Positions 40,876 through 47,883 of a stretch of 54,198 bases of DNA are shown in pieces; position 1 is the first letter of the stretch; each line of letters begins with the position of its first letter. Under the pieces are notes generated by a model. The model did no database searches and was not told where the DNA came from. It was given only the letters and a program-made list of their open reading frames with translations. The stretch covers positions 1-54,198 of the forward strand of contig DFGL01000026.1 of assembly GCA_002371215.1 (NCBI GenBank). The letters are read 5' to 3'. The stretch comes from Ruminococcaceae bacterium UBA3751. Its GTDB lineage: Bacteria; Bacillota; Clostridia; Oscillospirales; Acutalibacteraceae. The translations under genes and the position numbers were made by a program.

Positions 40876-41465
40876 TCTTTAAACTTATCCTTGTAATTAA
40901 ATTCTTTTCTTTCTCCGTTTACTATATGAAAACAGCTTTCCTCTGCAAGAGAGAAAATAGGCTTATCATGAGTAAGCGAATCGGAATAGACATTGCAGAC
41001 TCTGATATTTTCCCTTCCGTACTCCTCATAAAAACGGCGCACCTTTTCCTCTGAGCGACAGTTTTCGCCGAGAATTTTACCCGTTTTTTTATTATGGCGC
41101 GTACAGATTAATCCCTCAAAGCCGAGCCTCTTCTGAATTTCTAAAAGCAGGAAATCGGGACTTGCGGAGATAATTACCGCCTCGCGCTGCCTCTCCTTAA
41201 ACCACGGAAAAACAAGCCCTTCATACTTATCCCAGAAGGCTTTAACCGCCTTGTCGCGCGGGATAAAAGGCATAAATGAAAAACAGATTTTTTTAAAGCT
41301 CTTCCAGCTCAGCAGCCCGCAGATTCCGAGCAACGCTCCCGAGCCGACAAGCGGCATAAGCAGCGCCACCCACGGATAACGCAGGGCGCAGAAGAAGGCA
41401 AACTTTGTTCCGCTGTCAAACGGAACGAGGGTTTTATCAAAATCGTAAATGTCTATTTCTCTCAT
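40872..41465 (-). CDS. HAD-superfamily phosphatase, subfamily IB
   Basis: The 197-residue protein has the nucleophile motif IYDFDKTLVPFDSG (Asp8 nucleophile, Asp10 acid/base), motif II VIISASPDFLL, the lysine region around RHNKKTGKILGENC, and motif IV VYSDSLTHDKPIF. Hydrophobic residues in the cap region (VALLMPLVGSGALLG) suggest membrane association. SerB-like or phospholipid-head-group phosphatases are possible; the substrate is not evident. It lies 3 bases after the deaminase gene. Confidence 0.85.
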   Translation of the reverse strand: MREIDIYDFDKTLVPFDSGTKFAFFCALRYPWVALLMPLVGSGALLGICGLLSWKSFKKICFSFMPFIPRDKAVKAFWDKYEGLVFPWFKERQREAVIISASPDFLLLEIQKRLGFEGLICTRHNKKTGKILGENCRSEEKVRRFYEEYGRENIRVCNVYSDSLTHDKPIFSLAEESCFHIVNGERKEFNYKDKFKE

Positions 41466-41468
41466 ATG

Positions 41469-41966
41469 CTAAACTAATTTTTCATCAAATGAAATACTGA
41501 TGCTTTTGCCGCTGCTAAACTTTGTAAGCTTAACTCCCGCGGCATTGAACATCCTTTTGCTTGCTATAGTTCCCGGGGTATCGGCATATTTATCGGAGAT
41601 ATAAACCACCTCTTTGATACCGCTCTGAATTATCGCTTTTGCGCACTCGTTACACGGGAAAAGCGCAACAAAAATTCTTGAGCCCCTTAAGTCCTGACCG
41701 CCCGCATTGAGAATAGCGTTAAGCTCGGCGTGGCAGACGAAGGGATACTTGGTATCGTTACTCTCCTCTGCCGAACGCTCCCACGGAAAATCATCATCGC
41801 TGCAGCCGCGCGGGAAGCCGTTATAGCCAACGGACATAATCTTGTTTTCATCGCTTACAATACAGGCGCCTACCTGAGTGCTCGGGTCCTTACTCCTCAT
41901 TGACGCAAGGAGTGAAACCCCCATAAAATATTCGTCCCACGAAATATAGTCTTCTCTCTTAGGCAT
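41469..41966 (-). CDS. Deoxycytidylate (dCMP) deaminase, ComEB-like
   Basis: The 165-residue zinc enzyme deaminates dCMP to dUMP for dTMP synthesis. Zinc ligands are His79 in HAELNAIL (with proton shuttle Glu81) and Cys105 and Cys108 in PCNECAK. The segment SMRSKDPSTQVGACIV and GYNGFPRGC are as in dCMP deaminases. It is followed by a HAD phosphatase and preceded by Mrp with a 10-base gap. Confidence 0.93.
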   Translation of the reverse strand: MPKREDYISWDEYFMGVSLLASMRSKDPSTQVGACIVSDENKIMSVGYNGFPRGCSDDDFPWERSAEESNDTKYPFVCHAELNAILNAGGQDLRGSRIFVALFPCNECAKAIIQSGIKEVVYISDKYADTPGTIASKRMFNAAGVKLTKFSSGKSISISFDEKLV

Positions 41967-41976
41967 AGCTTTCTCC

Positions 41977-42795
41977 TTATTTTAACGCGCCTACAAAATC
42001 ATCAAGCTCGCTCGCTTCAATTTTTTCAACCATTCCGTTATCAACAAGCGCAGCCGTTTCGGGATTTATCGGCAGCTTTGCAAGAACGGGAAGCCCGAGC
42101 TCTGCGGCGGTTTCGTCAATCTTTGAGGGTCCGAAAATACTGTGGCGCTTGCCGCAGTCGGGACACTCAAAGTAGCTCATATTTTCAACAAGACCGAGAA
42201 CGGGAATATTCATCATCTCAGCCATATTATACGCCTTGTTAACAATCATTTTAACCAAATCCTGAGGCGTCGTTACAATAACGATACCGTCAACGGGAAG
42301 CGACTGGAATACCGTCAGCGCAACGTCGCCCGTTCCGGGAGGCATATCTACAAAGAGATAATCAAGCTCGCCCCAGGCAACGTCTGTCCAGAACTGCTGA
42401 ATAACTCCGCTGATAACGGGACCGCGCCATACAACGGGAGCGTTAACGTCCTCTAAAAGAAGGTTTATGCTCATCATTTTTATTCCGCTGTCGGTAACCG
42501 TGGGCAAAAGTCCTTTATCGTCCTGAAGCGCACGGCTTGTAATACCGAAGGATTTAGGCACCGAGGGGCCCGTAATATCCGCGTCAAGCACGCCGACCTT
42601 GAGCCCCGCCTTCTGACATTTTGAAGCTAAAAGGCAGGTTACAAGGCTTTTACCTACGCCGCCCTTACCGGAAACGACGCCGATAACCTTTTTAATATTT
42701 GAACGCTCGTTCATAGGTTTCAAGAAGCTCTGAGGCTCCTGTCTTTCGCTGCAGCTCTCGCCGCAGCTTGAACAATCGTGTGTACATTCACTCAT
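41977..42795 (-). CDS. Mrp/NBP35-family iron-sulfur cluster carrier ATPase
   Basis: The 272-residue P-loop ATPase probably carries 4Fe-4S clusters to apo-enzymes. It has a cysteine-rich N terminus with Cys4, Cys8, Cys11 and Cys15, a deviant Walker A GVVSGKGGVGKSLVT, YLFVDMPPGTGDV and the carrier motif CPDCGK. The N-terminal cysteines are typical of the clostridial branch. The ATG at 42795 has GAGGTG at proper spacing; a start at 42822 precedes that site. Many radical SAM and Fe-S proteins in this window could be clients (inference). Confidence 0.92.
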   Translation of the reverse strand: MSECTHDCSSCGESCSERQEPQSFLKPMNERSNIKKVIGVVSGKGGVGKSLVTCLLASKCQKAGLKVGVLDADITGPSVPKSFGITSRALQDDKGLLPTVTDSGIKMMSINLLLEDVNAPVVWRGPVISGVIQQFWTDVAWGELDYLFVDMPPGTGDVALTVFQSLPVDGIVIVTTPQDLVKMIVNKAYNMAEMMNIPVLGLVENMSYFECPDCGKRHSIFGPSKIDETAAELGLPVLAKLPINPETAALVDNGMVEKIEASELDDFVGALK

Positions 42796-42825
42796 TTTAA
42801 ACACCTCGTTTATTTTAATCAAATA

Positions 42826-42854
42826 ATTTTAGCATAATACTATTAAAATAGCAA
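42826..42854 (-). promoter_or_regulatory. Promoter of the Mrp operon
   Basis: Minus-strand TTGCTA (42849-42854), 17 bases, TAAAAT (42826-42831), placed directly downstream of the lexA stop codon. Confidence 0.6.
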
Positions 42855-42859
42855 TATTA

Positions 42860-43453
42860 TTATTCGTAATTTCTTATAATTGAAACAACCTTTCCGAGAA
42901 CGGACAGCTCGTCAACAATAATAGGCTCATAACTGTCGTTTTCAGGCTGAAGACGGAAGTGGCCGTCCTCCTTATAAAAACGCTTAACCGTTGCCTCATC
43001 GCCTATAAGCGCAACAACAATCTCCCCGTTTTCAGCGACGGGAGTCTGCTCAACTATTGCAATATCGCCGTCAAGAATAGCGGCGTTTATCATTGAATCG
43101 CCCTTAACCCTCAGCGCAAACAGAGTTCTTCCGCGCTGCTGAATGGGTACGGGAATATAATCCTCAATAGCCTCAACCGCAAGGATGGGCATACCCGCCG
43201 TAACCGTACCGATAAGCGGAACGTGGGCGGGACGGATACCGTTTTTAGCAATTCTTATAGTGCGCTTGAGCTGAGAATCGCGCTCAATATATCCCGCTTT
43301 TTCAAGCAGGTCAAGATGGTACTGAACGGTTGAGGTGGACTTTAAACCAACCGCTGCAGCAATTTCGCGAACTGACGGCGGTAGTCCCCTGTTATCAATA
43401 ACCTCTTTAATATATTCGAATACCTTTTTTGAAGTTTTTGAGAGCTTTTCCAA
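42860..43453 (-). CDS. lexA: LexA SOS repressor
   Basis: The 197-residue protein has an N-terminal winged helix (LPPSVREIAAAVGLKSTSTVQYHL), the Ala86-Gly87 cleavage site in TVTAGMPIL, catalytic Ser120 in VKGDSMINAAI and Lys157 in ATVKRF. RecA filaments trigger self-cleavage, derepressing DNA repair genes. The start codon is TTG with AAAGGGG upstream. A consensus-like promoter lies 30-60 bases upstream, but I found no convincing CGAAC-N4-GTTCG box in it. A mobile element sits right behind the -35 box. Confidence 0.96.
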   Translation of the reverse strand: MEKLSKTSKKVFEYIKEVIDNRGLPPSVREIAAAVGLKSTSTVQYHLDLLEKAGYIERDSQLKRTIRIAKNGIRPAHVPLIGTVTAGMPILAVEAIEDYIPVPIQQRGRTLFALRVKGDSMINAAILDGDIAIVEQTPVAENGEIVVALIGDEATVKRFYKEDGHFRLQPENDSYEPIIVDELSVLGKVVSIIRNYE

Positions 43454-43484
43454 AAAAACAACCCCTTTAATTTTTATCTTATAT

Positions 43485-43513
43485 ATAATAACATATGGCG
43501 TTTACGTTGTCAA
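43485..43513 (-). promoter_or_regulatory. Strong sigma-A promoter of lexA
   Basis: Minus-strand TTGACA (43508-43513), 17 bases, TATTAT (43485-43490). The left end of the inverted-repeat element begins 11 bases upstream of this -35 box. Confidence 0.8.
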
Positions 43514-43601
43514 ACATTCGTACTAAAAACAGGACGGCAAGGGGCGTCCATCATAAAGAATGTTAGCTCAAAATCGCCTCTTTTTCGCTATAATTGCGTT
43601 A

Positions 43602-43638
43602 AAAAACGGGTTAAGGCGGCAAGCCTTAACCCGTTTTT
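43602..43638. terminator. Perfect 16-bp bidirectional hairpin inside the mobile element
   Basis: AAAAACGGGTTAAGGC / GCCTTAACCCGTTTTT with loop GGCAA. Terminator-like in both directions; it would stop transcripts from the GNAT side before lexA. Confidence 0.85.
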
Positions 43639-43721
43639 ATGCCTTGTTCTAACAAAAAATAGTCTGATTTTAGAGTGCGAAGCAGTTTTTGCAAAGTAAT
43701 TTTAGGCAATAAAGAAATTAT

Positions 43722-43757
43722 AAAATCGCCTGCATACTTGCGTATTCAGGCGATTTT
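43722..43757. terminator. Second terminator-like hairpin inside the mobile element
   Basis: AAAATCGCCTG / CAGGCGATTTT with an inner ATAC/GTAT stem. Half of this hairpin is visible at the right edge of the window in copy 2. Confidence 0.75.
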
Positions 43758-43834
43758 TAGTTTATTTAGTGGCAAAAGGACAAAGCAAAAACCTGACCTT
43801 CTTTATGACGGGCGCCCCAAGCCGTCCTGTTTTT

Positions 43835-43950
43835 TTAATTAAGAATTAAGAATGAATAATGAAGAATTTTGGGCGGGCACAGAGACCCGCCCCTACGGTA
43901 GTCTTATTGCAACCGATATTTATTAATTCTTAACTCTTAATTCTTAATTT
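43835..43950. repeat. AATTAAG-bounded GC-core repeat
   Basis: Starts AATTAAGAATTAAGAATG, then GAAGAATTTTGGGCGGGC, a short loop, GCCCGCCCCTACGG, the block TTATTGCAACCGATATTT and an end with TTAATTCTTAACTC and TTAATTCTTAATTTT. The outer arms are inverted relative to each other. It abuts the mobile element on one side and supplies the last codons of the GNAT gene on the other. Confidence 0.8.
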
Positions 43951-44380
43951 TCAGTCGCATTTGCTTATGGGGAATACCTACCTCAAGGAATTCCTCCGAG
44001 CAGACCTCAAAGCCCTCTTTCTCATAAAAGCCTATGGCGTGGCACTGCGCTTCAATATAAATTTCCTCGGTATCCATTCTTTCCCTGATGATTTCAATAC
44101 TTTCTTTGAGCAGCCTTTTTCCGAGTCCTTTGCCGTGCTCAAGGGTAAGAACCCTGCCTATTTTAACGGTTTCGGGCTCGTCCTCTTTATAATACGCCCT
44201 GAGATACGCGGTAACGGTATCGCCGTCCTGATAAAAGATATGCAGGCTTTTAAAATCAATATCATCCATATCCTGATACTTACAGTCCTGCTCAACAACA
44301 AATATCTCCGCGCGCGTCTTTAGTATCTCATAAAGCTCGCGGTTTGTAAGCTCATCAAAGGTTTTTGCTTTAATACACAT
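43937..44380 (-). CDS. GNAT-family N-acetyltransferase, ElaA-like
   Basis: The 147-residue protein has the GNAT fold: ILKTRAEIFVVEQDCKYQDMDDID (ElaA-type N terminus), a beta strand TAYLRAYY and the acetyl-CoA loop VLTLEHGKGLGKRLLKESI, then IYIEAQCHAIGFYEKEGFEV. Acceptor unknown. The final Lys-Ile-Lys-Asn and the stop are encoded by the AATTAAGAATTAA arm of the adjacent repeat, so the natural C terminus was probably altered by the insertion. It lies 17 bases after the ferritin-like gene; the ribosome binding site is weak. Confidence 0.87.
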   Translation of the reverse strand: MCIKAKTFDELTNRELYEILKTRAEIFVVEQDCKYQDMDDIDFKSLHIFYQDGDTVTAYLRAYYKEDEPETVKIGRVLTLEHGKGLGKRLLKESIEIIRERMDTEEIYIEAQCHAIGFYEKEGFEVCSEEFLEVGIPHKQMRLKIKN

Positions 44381-44397
44381 AGCGTTTTTGAATTCCC

Positions 44398-44787
44398 CTA
44401 TTTCATCATATTGCTGAGAAGGTGGCCGTGGCGGATTTCATCGGACGCAATGCGCGTAATCTCGGGATAATCCACGAAAAACTTTTTGTAGCTGAAAAAG
44501 GATTTTATCTCAAACTCGGACATAAACGGGAAAAGCAGCTTTTTTCCGCCGAGCTTATAAAGCGCGGCTGCCGCCTTTGCGAGAGTGTCGTTCGGCTTTA
44601 ACGGAGCGCCCGTATATTCCTTTAAAATCGAGGCGTGGCGACCCTCGTCAGCCGCCATTGAGAGCAGGGTTTTTCTGTCCTCTTCGTTGTCCATAAGCTT
44701 TGCAAGCTCTTTATAGAGTAAAACTGCGTCAAGCTCCGTCTGCTGAGAGGATATAAGCACGTCCAAATCAGTCTTTTTCTTCATCAT
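44398..44787 (-). CDS. Ferritin-like (rubrerythrin-type) diiron-fold protein
   Basis: The 129-residue helical protein has three ligand-bearing segments: SSQQTELDAVLLYKELA, AADEGRHASILKEY (E-x-x-H) and IASDEIRHGHLL (E-x-x-H), the ferritin/rubrerythrin pattern. No rubredoxin Cys4 domain is present. A hydrophobic patch near residues 70-95 may be a hairpin that contacts the membrane. Probably acts in iron or peroxide handling, which fits the nearby thioredoxin and peroxidase genes, but the exact role is unknown. Confidence 0.78.
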   Translation of the reverse strand: MMKKKTDLDVLISSQQTELDAVLLYKELAKLMDNEEDRKTLLSMAADEGRHASILKEYTGAPLKPNDTLAKAAAALYKLGGKKLLFPFMSEFEIKSFFSYKKFFVDYPEITRIASDEIRHGHLLSNMMK

Positions 44788-44823
44788 TTTCTCCTTATTT
44801 ATTGTTAAAAATACTCGGAATAC

Positions 44824-45987
44824 TTAAAGCTTATTTATCATTGTAAGGTGGTTAACGTAAAACTCCCTTACGTCGTTTTTCTTTGTAAGCCCGCCCTGGA
44901 GCGACATATGGTCGCCGTGGTATACGGGCATAATATTCCATTCGCCTTTGTTAATGCTGTTTTCATCAAATTCCTTTTGCGGCGCGCCTAAGGGAGCCTT
45001 GGCGGAAATCACGTTAACAAGCCCGTCGTTTTCAAGCCATTCCTCCGTAATCTCGTAACCGCCCTCGGTTTTGCCCGTATGAACGCCCATAAGAATAGCC
45101 GAACGCAGGAACATCCCCTCTGTAATATCCTTTTCGGGGAAATACGTTCCGTCCTCCTGCTTAACAGTTGACGAGCAGGCGAAGGAGAAATAATATGTAT
45201 CCTTTAAGGTTGAAATATTCTCATTAAGCTTGAGCGCATTATCAATCTTAAGGTCGTAGTTTGCGTAGTCGCTTTCAATTCTTTCATCAAGCGGCTTGCT
45301 GCTTGTTGAGCCGATAAGCCCGCTCATCTTTTTCTGGAAAAACGTAAGCCGTGAATCAACGTCAACCTCGCTGTCGTCAACGTTATACGCCGAGGTTCCG
45401 TTATGCGGTGCCGCGAGCGAGGTTACAGAATAAATCCAGTCCGCCTTGCCGCCCTCAAAGAGCGGGGAGAGTTCCGCCTTATCCGTTGCATTTCTTTCAG
45501 CCTCGCTGCCGTTTGCCATTAATTCAGAGAGAAGCCTTACCGTTGCTCCGCCGAAGGAATGTCCGAGGAGATTAATTTTGTTTTCACCGTCCCACTTGTC
45601 TATAAGGGGCTCCTTGGTAAAATCGGGGCCGAAGCGCTCGTGGTTACAGCGCTTGCTGTGCTCCTCTCCGTAATCGGTAACGCTGCCCGTAAGCTGAGCG
45701 TAAAGCTCGCAGGCTCTGTCCCACGCGCTGCCCGTAGGGCTTACCGAAGCGCAGTAGCAATCAAAGCCCTGCTTGTTGAGATACTTCATAAGGTCGCCGT
45801 TTTGCATACCCCAGTATTTCATAAATTTATTGGTTGTATCGTAATGCCCCCAGCCCATAAGACCGTGAACGAATACGTATTTATAGTTAGTTTTAAACTG
45901 CGCAGTGTTTACGTTAACTGCGGGAGCCGCGCCGCATGCCGAAAATAAAAGGGTAATTGCCAGAATTAAAGGTAATATCCTTTTCAT
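44824..45987 (-). CDS. Secreted lipoprotein lipase, alpha/beta hydrolase (Geobacillus-type family I.5-like)
   Basis: The 387-residue protein has a lipoprotein signal with lipobox LFSAC (Cys18). The oxyanion segment FVHGLMGWG and catalytic Ser144 in LLGHSFGGATV are clear. The likely catalytic Asp lies in WLENDGLVNV and His in MPVYHGDHMSL. The insertion with paired His and Asp residues resembles the zinc region of thermoalkalophilic lipases. It should hydrolyse acylglycerols at the cell surface. GGAGG precedes the ATG. Single gene behind the trxA terminator. Confidence 0.88.
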   Translation of the reverse strand: MKRILPLILAITLLFSACGAAPAVNVNTAQFKTNYKYVFVHGLMGWGHYDTTNKFMKYWGMQNGDLMKYLNKQGFDCYCASVSPTGSAWDRACELYAQLTGSVTDYGEEHSKRCNHERFGPDFTKEPLIDKWDGENKINLLGHSFGGATVRLLSELMANGSEAERNATDKAELSPLFEGGKADWIYSVTSLAAPHNGTSAYNVDDSEVDVDSRLTFFQKKMSGLIGSTSSKPLDERIESDYANYDLKIDNALKLNENISTLKDTYYFSFACSSTVKQEDGTYFPEKDITEGMFLRSAILMGVHTGKTEGGYEITEEWLENDGLVNVISAKAPLGAPQKEFDENSINKGEWNIMPVYHGDHMSLQGGLTKKNDVREFYVNHLTMINKL

Positions 45988-46009
45988 AACCGTCCTCCGA
46001 AAATAATCA

Positions 46010-46032
46010 CGGGAGGGCGCAATACCCTCCCG
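46010..46032 (-). terminator. Terminator after trxA
   Basis: 8-bp GC-rich stem CGGGAGGG / CCCTCCCG with a 7-base loop between trxA and the lipase gene. The minus-strand tail ATTATTTT is only moderately T-rich. Confidence 0.72.
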
Positions 46033-46040
46033 GAAAGTTT

Positions 46041-46346
46041 TTATTTTACTGCTTCAAGAATAGCGTCCTTGCCCGTTACGCCGACGAAGGTTTTAACAGG
46101 CTCTCCGCCCTTAAATACCATAAGAGTCGGAATAGACATAATGCCGAAGCGTACTGCGAGCTCCTCTGCCTCGTCAACGTCGCACTTACCTACTGTAATT
46201 GCAGGATTTTCCTCAGCGATTTCGTCAACGATGGGAGACATCATTTTACAGGGACCGCACCATACTGCGTAAAAATCAACAAGTACGGTATCGTTCGCCT
46301 TTACAATCTCATCAAAATTGCTGTCATTAATCTCTAAAACTGCCAT
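46041..46346 (-). CDS. trxA: Thioredoxin
   Basis: The 101-residue protein has the canonical active site Cys30-Gly-Pro-Cys33 in DFYAVWCGPCKMMSPIV and the cis-proline region IMSIPTLMVFKGG. It reduces disulfides in the cytosol and here probably serves the peroxidase two genes upstream. AAGGAGA precedes the ATG; 18 bases separate it from the flavin reductase gene. Confidence 0.96.
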   Translation of the reverse strand: MAVLEINDSNFDEIVKANDTVLVDFYAVWCGPCKMMSPIVDEIAEENPAITVGKCDVDEAEELAVRFGIMSIPTLMVFKGGEPVKTFVGVTGKDAILEAVK

Positions 46347-46364
46347 AATAATTTCTCCTTATAA

Positions 46365-47222
46365 TTATTTTTCTTTAACGTAGTTTACCGCGGAAAGACC
46401 TGCCTCGGCGCCCTCGTAAACAGCTTTGCAGACCTGAAGAAGCCCGCCCGTTACGTTTCCGCAGGAAAAAACTCCGGGAACGTTTGTAGCCATTTTTTCG
46501 TTTACCTTAATCTTGTCGCCGTCAAGCGCAATGCCGATTTTTTTAGCAAAATCAGCGCCGCCGGCAACGCCCTCGGCAATGAAAATTCCGTCAAGCTCAA
46601 GAACGCTGCCGTCCTCAAATTCAACGCTGCCGACTCTGCCTTCGCCTTTAATCTCCTTAATCGGAGTTTCAATAAACTTATATTTATCGTTTTTCGGTGC
46701 AGGCTTGCCGTTAGTCAGTATTGTAAGCTCTGCAACTATATTTTCAAGGTCGCCCGCCTCGGAGAGCGCATAGTCTCCGCTGCCGATAACCGCAACCCTC
46801 TTTTTACGGTAGAAAAATCCGTCGCAGATAGCGCAATAGCTTATGCCCTTACCTTCAAAGGCTTCTATACCCTTGATATTAGGTCTGATTTTCTTGTTTC
46901 CCGTAGAAAGAATTACTGCCTTAGCCTCGTAACTTCCCTCGGCTGTGGTTACATCATAGCACATATCGGCGTTCATCGCAATATGAACTGCCTCCTCATT
47001 TTTAACCTCAACGCCAAGCTCCTTTGCCTGAGCAATACCGTCGTTATACAGCTTTTCGCCCGTTATTCCCCCGGGGAAGCCGTAGTAATTATCTATCATA
47101 TGCGCTTTTTCAAGCTGGCTCTCACCGTGATAAAGCACAAGTACGCTTCTGTTGGCGCGCTTTACGTAAAGAGAAGCGGATATACCCGCGGGACCGCCCC
47201 CTATTATTATAACATCATACAT
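46365..47222 (-). CDS. Flavin-dependent thioredoxin reductase-like protein lacking the NADPH arginine motif
   Basis: The 285-residue protein has the FAD motif IIIGGGPAGISASLYV, redox cysteines Cys130 and Cys133 (YCAICDGFF) and a second FAD segment GVFSCGNVTGG. The NADPH region keeps GSGDYA but lacks the HRRxxxR motif: the sequence after the strand is TILTNGKPAPKNDKYK. It is also about 30 residues shorter than usual TrxB. This is the pattern described for ferredoxin-dependent or otherwise NADPH-independent flavin thioredoxin reductases of clostridia. The neighbours are trxA and a glutathione peroxidase. AGGA is the ribosome binding site. Confidence 0.87.
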   Translation of the reverse strand: MYDVIIIGGGPAGISASLYVKRANRSVLVLYHGESQLEKAHMIDNYYGFPGGITGEKLYNDGIAQAKELGVEVKNEEAVHIAMNADMCYDVTTAEGSYEAKAVILSTGNKKIRPNIKGIEAFEGKGISYCAICDGFFYRKKRVAVIGSGDYALSEAGDLENIVAELTILTNGKPAPKNDKYKFIETPIKEIKGEGRVGSVEFEDGSVLELDGIFIAEGVAGGADFAKKIGIALDGDKIKVNEKMATNVPGVFSCGNVTGGLLQVCKAVYEGAEAGLSAVNYVKEK

Positions 47223-47243
47223 TCCTAAACACCGTTTTAAATT

Positions 47244-47708
47244 TTATAATACTTCCTCAACCTTTGCCTCAAGGTCCTCGGGCTTATCGCTCGGAGCAAA
47301 ACGTCCTACGATATTTCCCTCCCTGTCTATGAGGAATTTTGTAAAGTTCCACTTAATTCTCTTTCCGTCCGTATTTTCCTTAAGATAATCGTAAAGCGGG
47401 TCTGCGCCGCCGCCGTTTACCTTAATCTTCTTGAAACGGGGGAAGGTTGTGTTGTACTTTAAAGTACAGAACTGGTCAATCTTAGCGTCGTCTCCGGGAG
47501 CCTGAAAAGCAAACTGGTTGCAGGGGAAGTCAAGAATTTCAAAGCCCTGCTCGTTGTACTTTTTGTACATATTCTCAAGTCCTTCATACTGAGGGGTAAA
47601 GCCGCAGCCCGTTGCAGTATTAACTATAAGAAGCACCTTGCCCTTATACTGACCGAGGTTAACTTCCTCACCTTTGTTGGTTGTTACGTTAAAATCGTAA
47701 ATGCTCAT
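47244..47708 (-). CDS. Glutathione peroxidase-family (thioredoxin-dependent) peroxidase
   Basis: The 154-residue enzyme has Cys35 as peroxidatic residue (NTATGCGFTPQYEGL), Gln65 in FPCNQF, Trp120 and Asn121 in KWNFTKFLID, and a probable resolving Cys81 in DQFCTLKY. Most bacterial Cys-type GPx proteins use thioredoxin rather than glutathione. This operon (peroxidase, flavin reductase, thioredoxin) supports that. It is first in the operon behind a near-consensus promoter. Confidence 0.94.
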   Translation of the reverse strand: MSIYDFNVTTNKGEEVNLGQYKGKVLLIVNTATGCGFTPQYEGLENMYKKYNEQGFEILDFPCNQFAFQAPGDDAKIDQFCTLKYNTTFPRFKKIKVNGGGADPLYDYLKENTDGKRIKWNFTKFLIDREGNIVGRFAPSDKPEDLEAKVEEVL

Positions 47709-47760
47709 TTTAAAATCCTCCTTTTGTAAAATTAAATTGCGTACAATTTATTTCGTGTTC

Positions 47761-47789
47761 ATTATATTATATTGTTAGCGCCTTGTCAA
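47761..47789 (-). promoter_or_regulatory. Strong promoter of the peroxidase/thioredoxin operon
   Basis: Minus-strand TTGACA (47784-47789), 17 bases, TATAAT (47761-47766). Confidence 0.82.
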
Positions 47790-47824
47790 GTAAAAATTTA
47801 TTTTTTCTGCAAAATTCAATTATC

Positions 47825-47853
47825 TTGACATTAAAGATTTATTATTATAAAAT
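47825..47853 (+). promoter_or_regulatory. Promoter of the amino-acid-binding lipoprotein
   Basis: TTGACA (47825-47830), 17 bases, TAAAAT (47848-47853), divergent from the peroxidase promoter. Confidence 0.75.
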
Positions 47854-47883
47854 TACTTTATAGTATTTATCGGAGGTAAAGCT

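Larger units (their letters stand above)
43525..43834. mobile_element. 310-bp MITE-like element with inverted termini (copy 1)
   Basis: The left end (43525-43566) and the inverted right end (43793-43834) both read AAAAACAGGACGGC, then GGGGCG, then TCATAAAGAA, with about 7 mismatches over 42 bases. There is no open reading frame for a transposase. The interior carries two strong hairpins (43602-43638 and 43722-43757). The segment 43742-43820 is identical, in reverse orientation, to 54120-54198. No clear target-site duplication is seen. Confidence 0.82.

Noticed and set aside
43491..43524. Possible LexA operator upstream of lexA (CGAA and TGTTTG fragments)
   Set aside because: The half-sites are not spaced as CGAAC-N4-GTTCG; the match is too weak to annotate.
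47244..47708. Selenoprotein glutathione peroxidase
   Set aside because: The peroxidatic residue is encoded by a Cys codon and the frame has no in-frame TGA.
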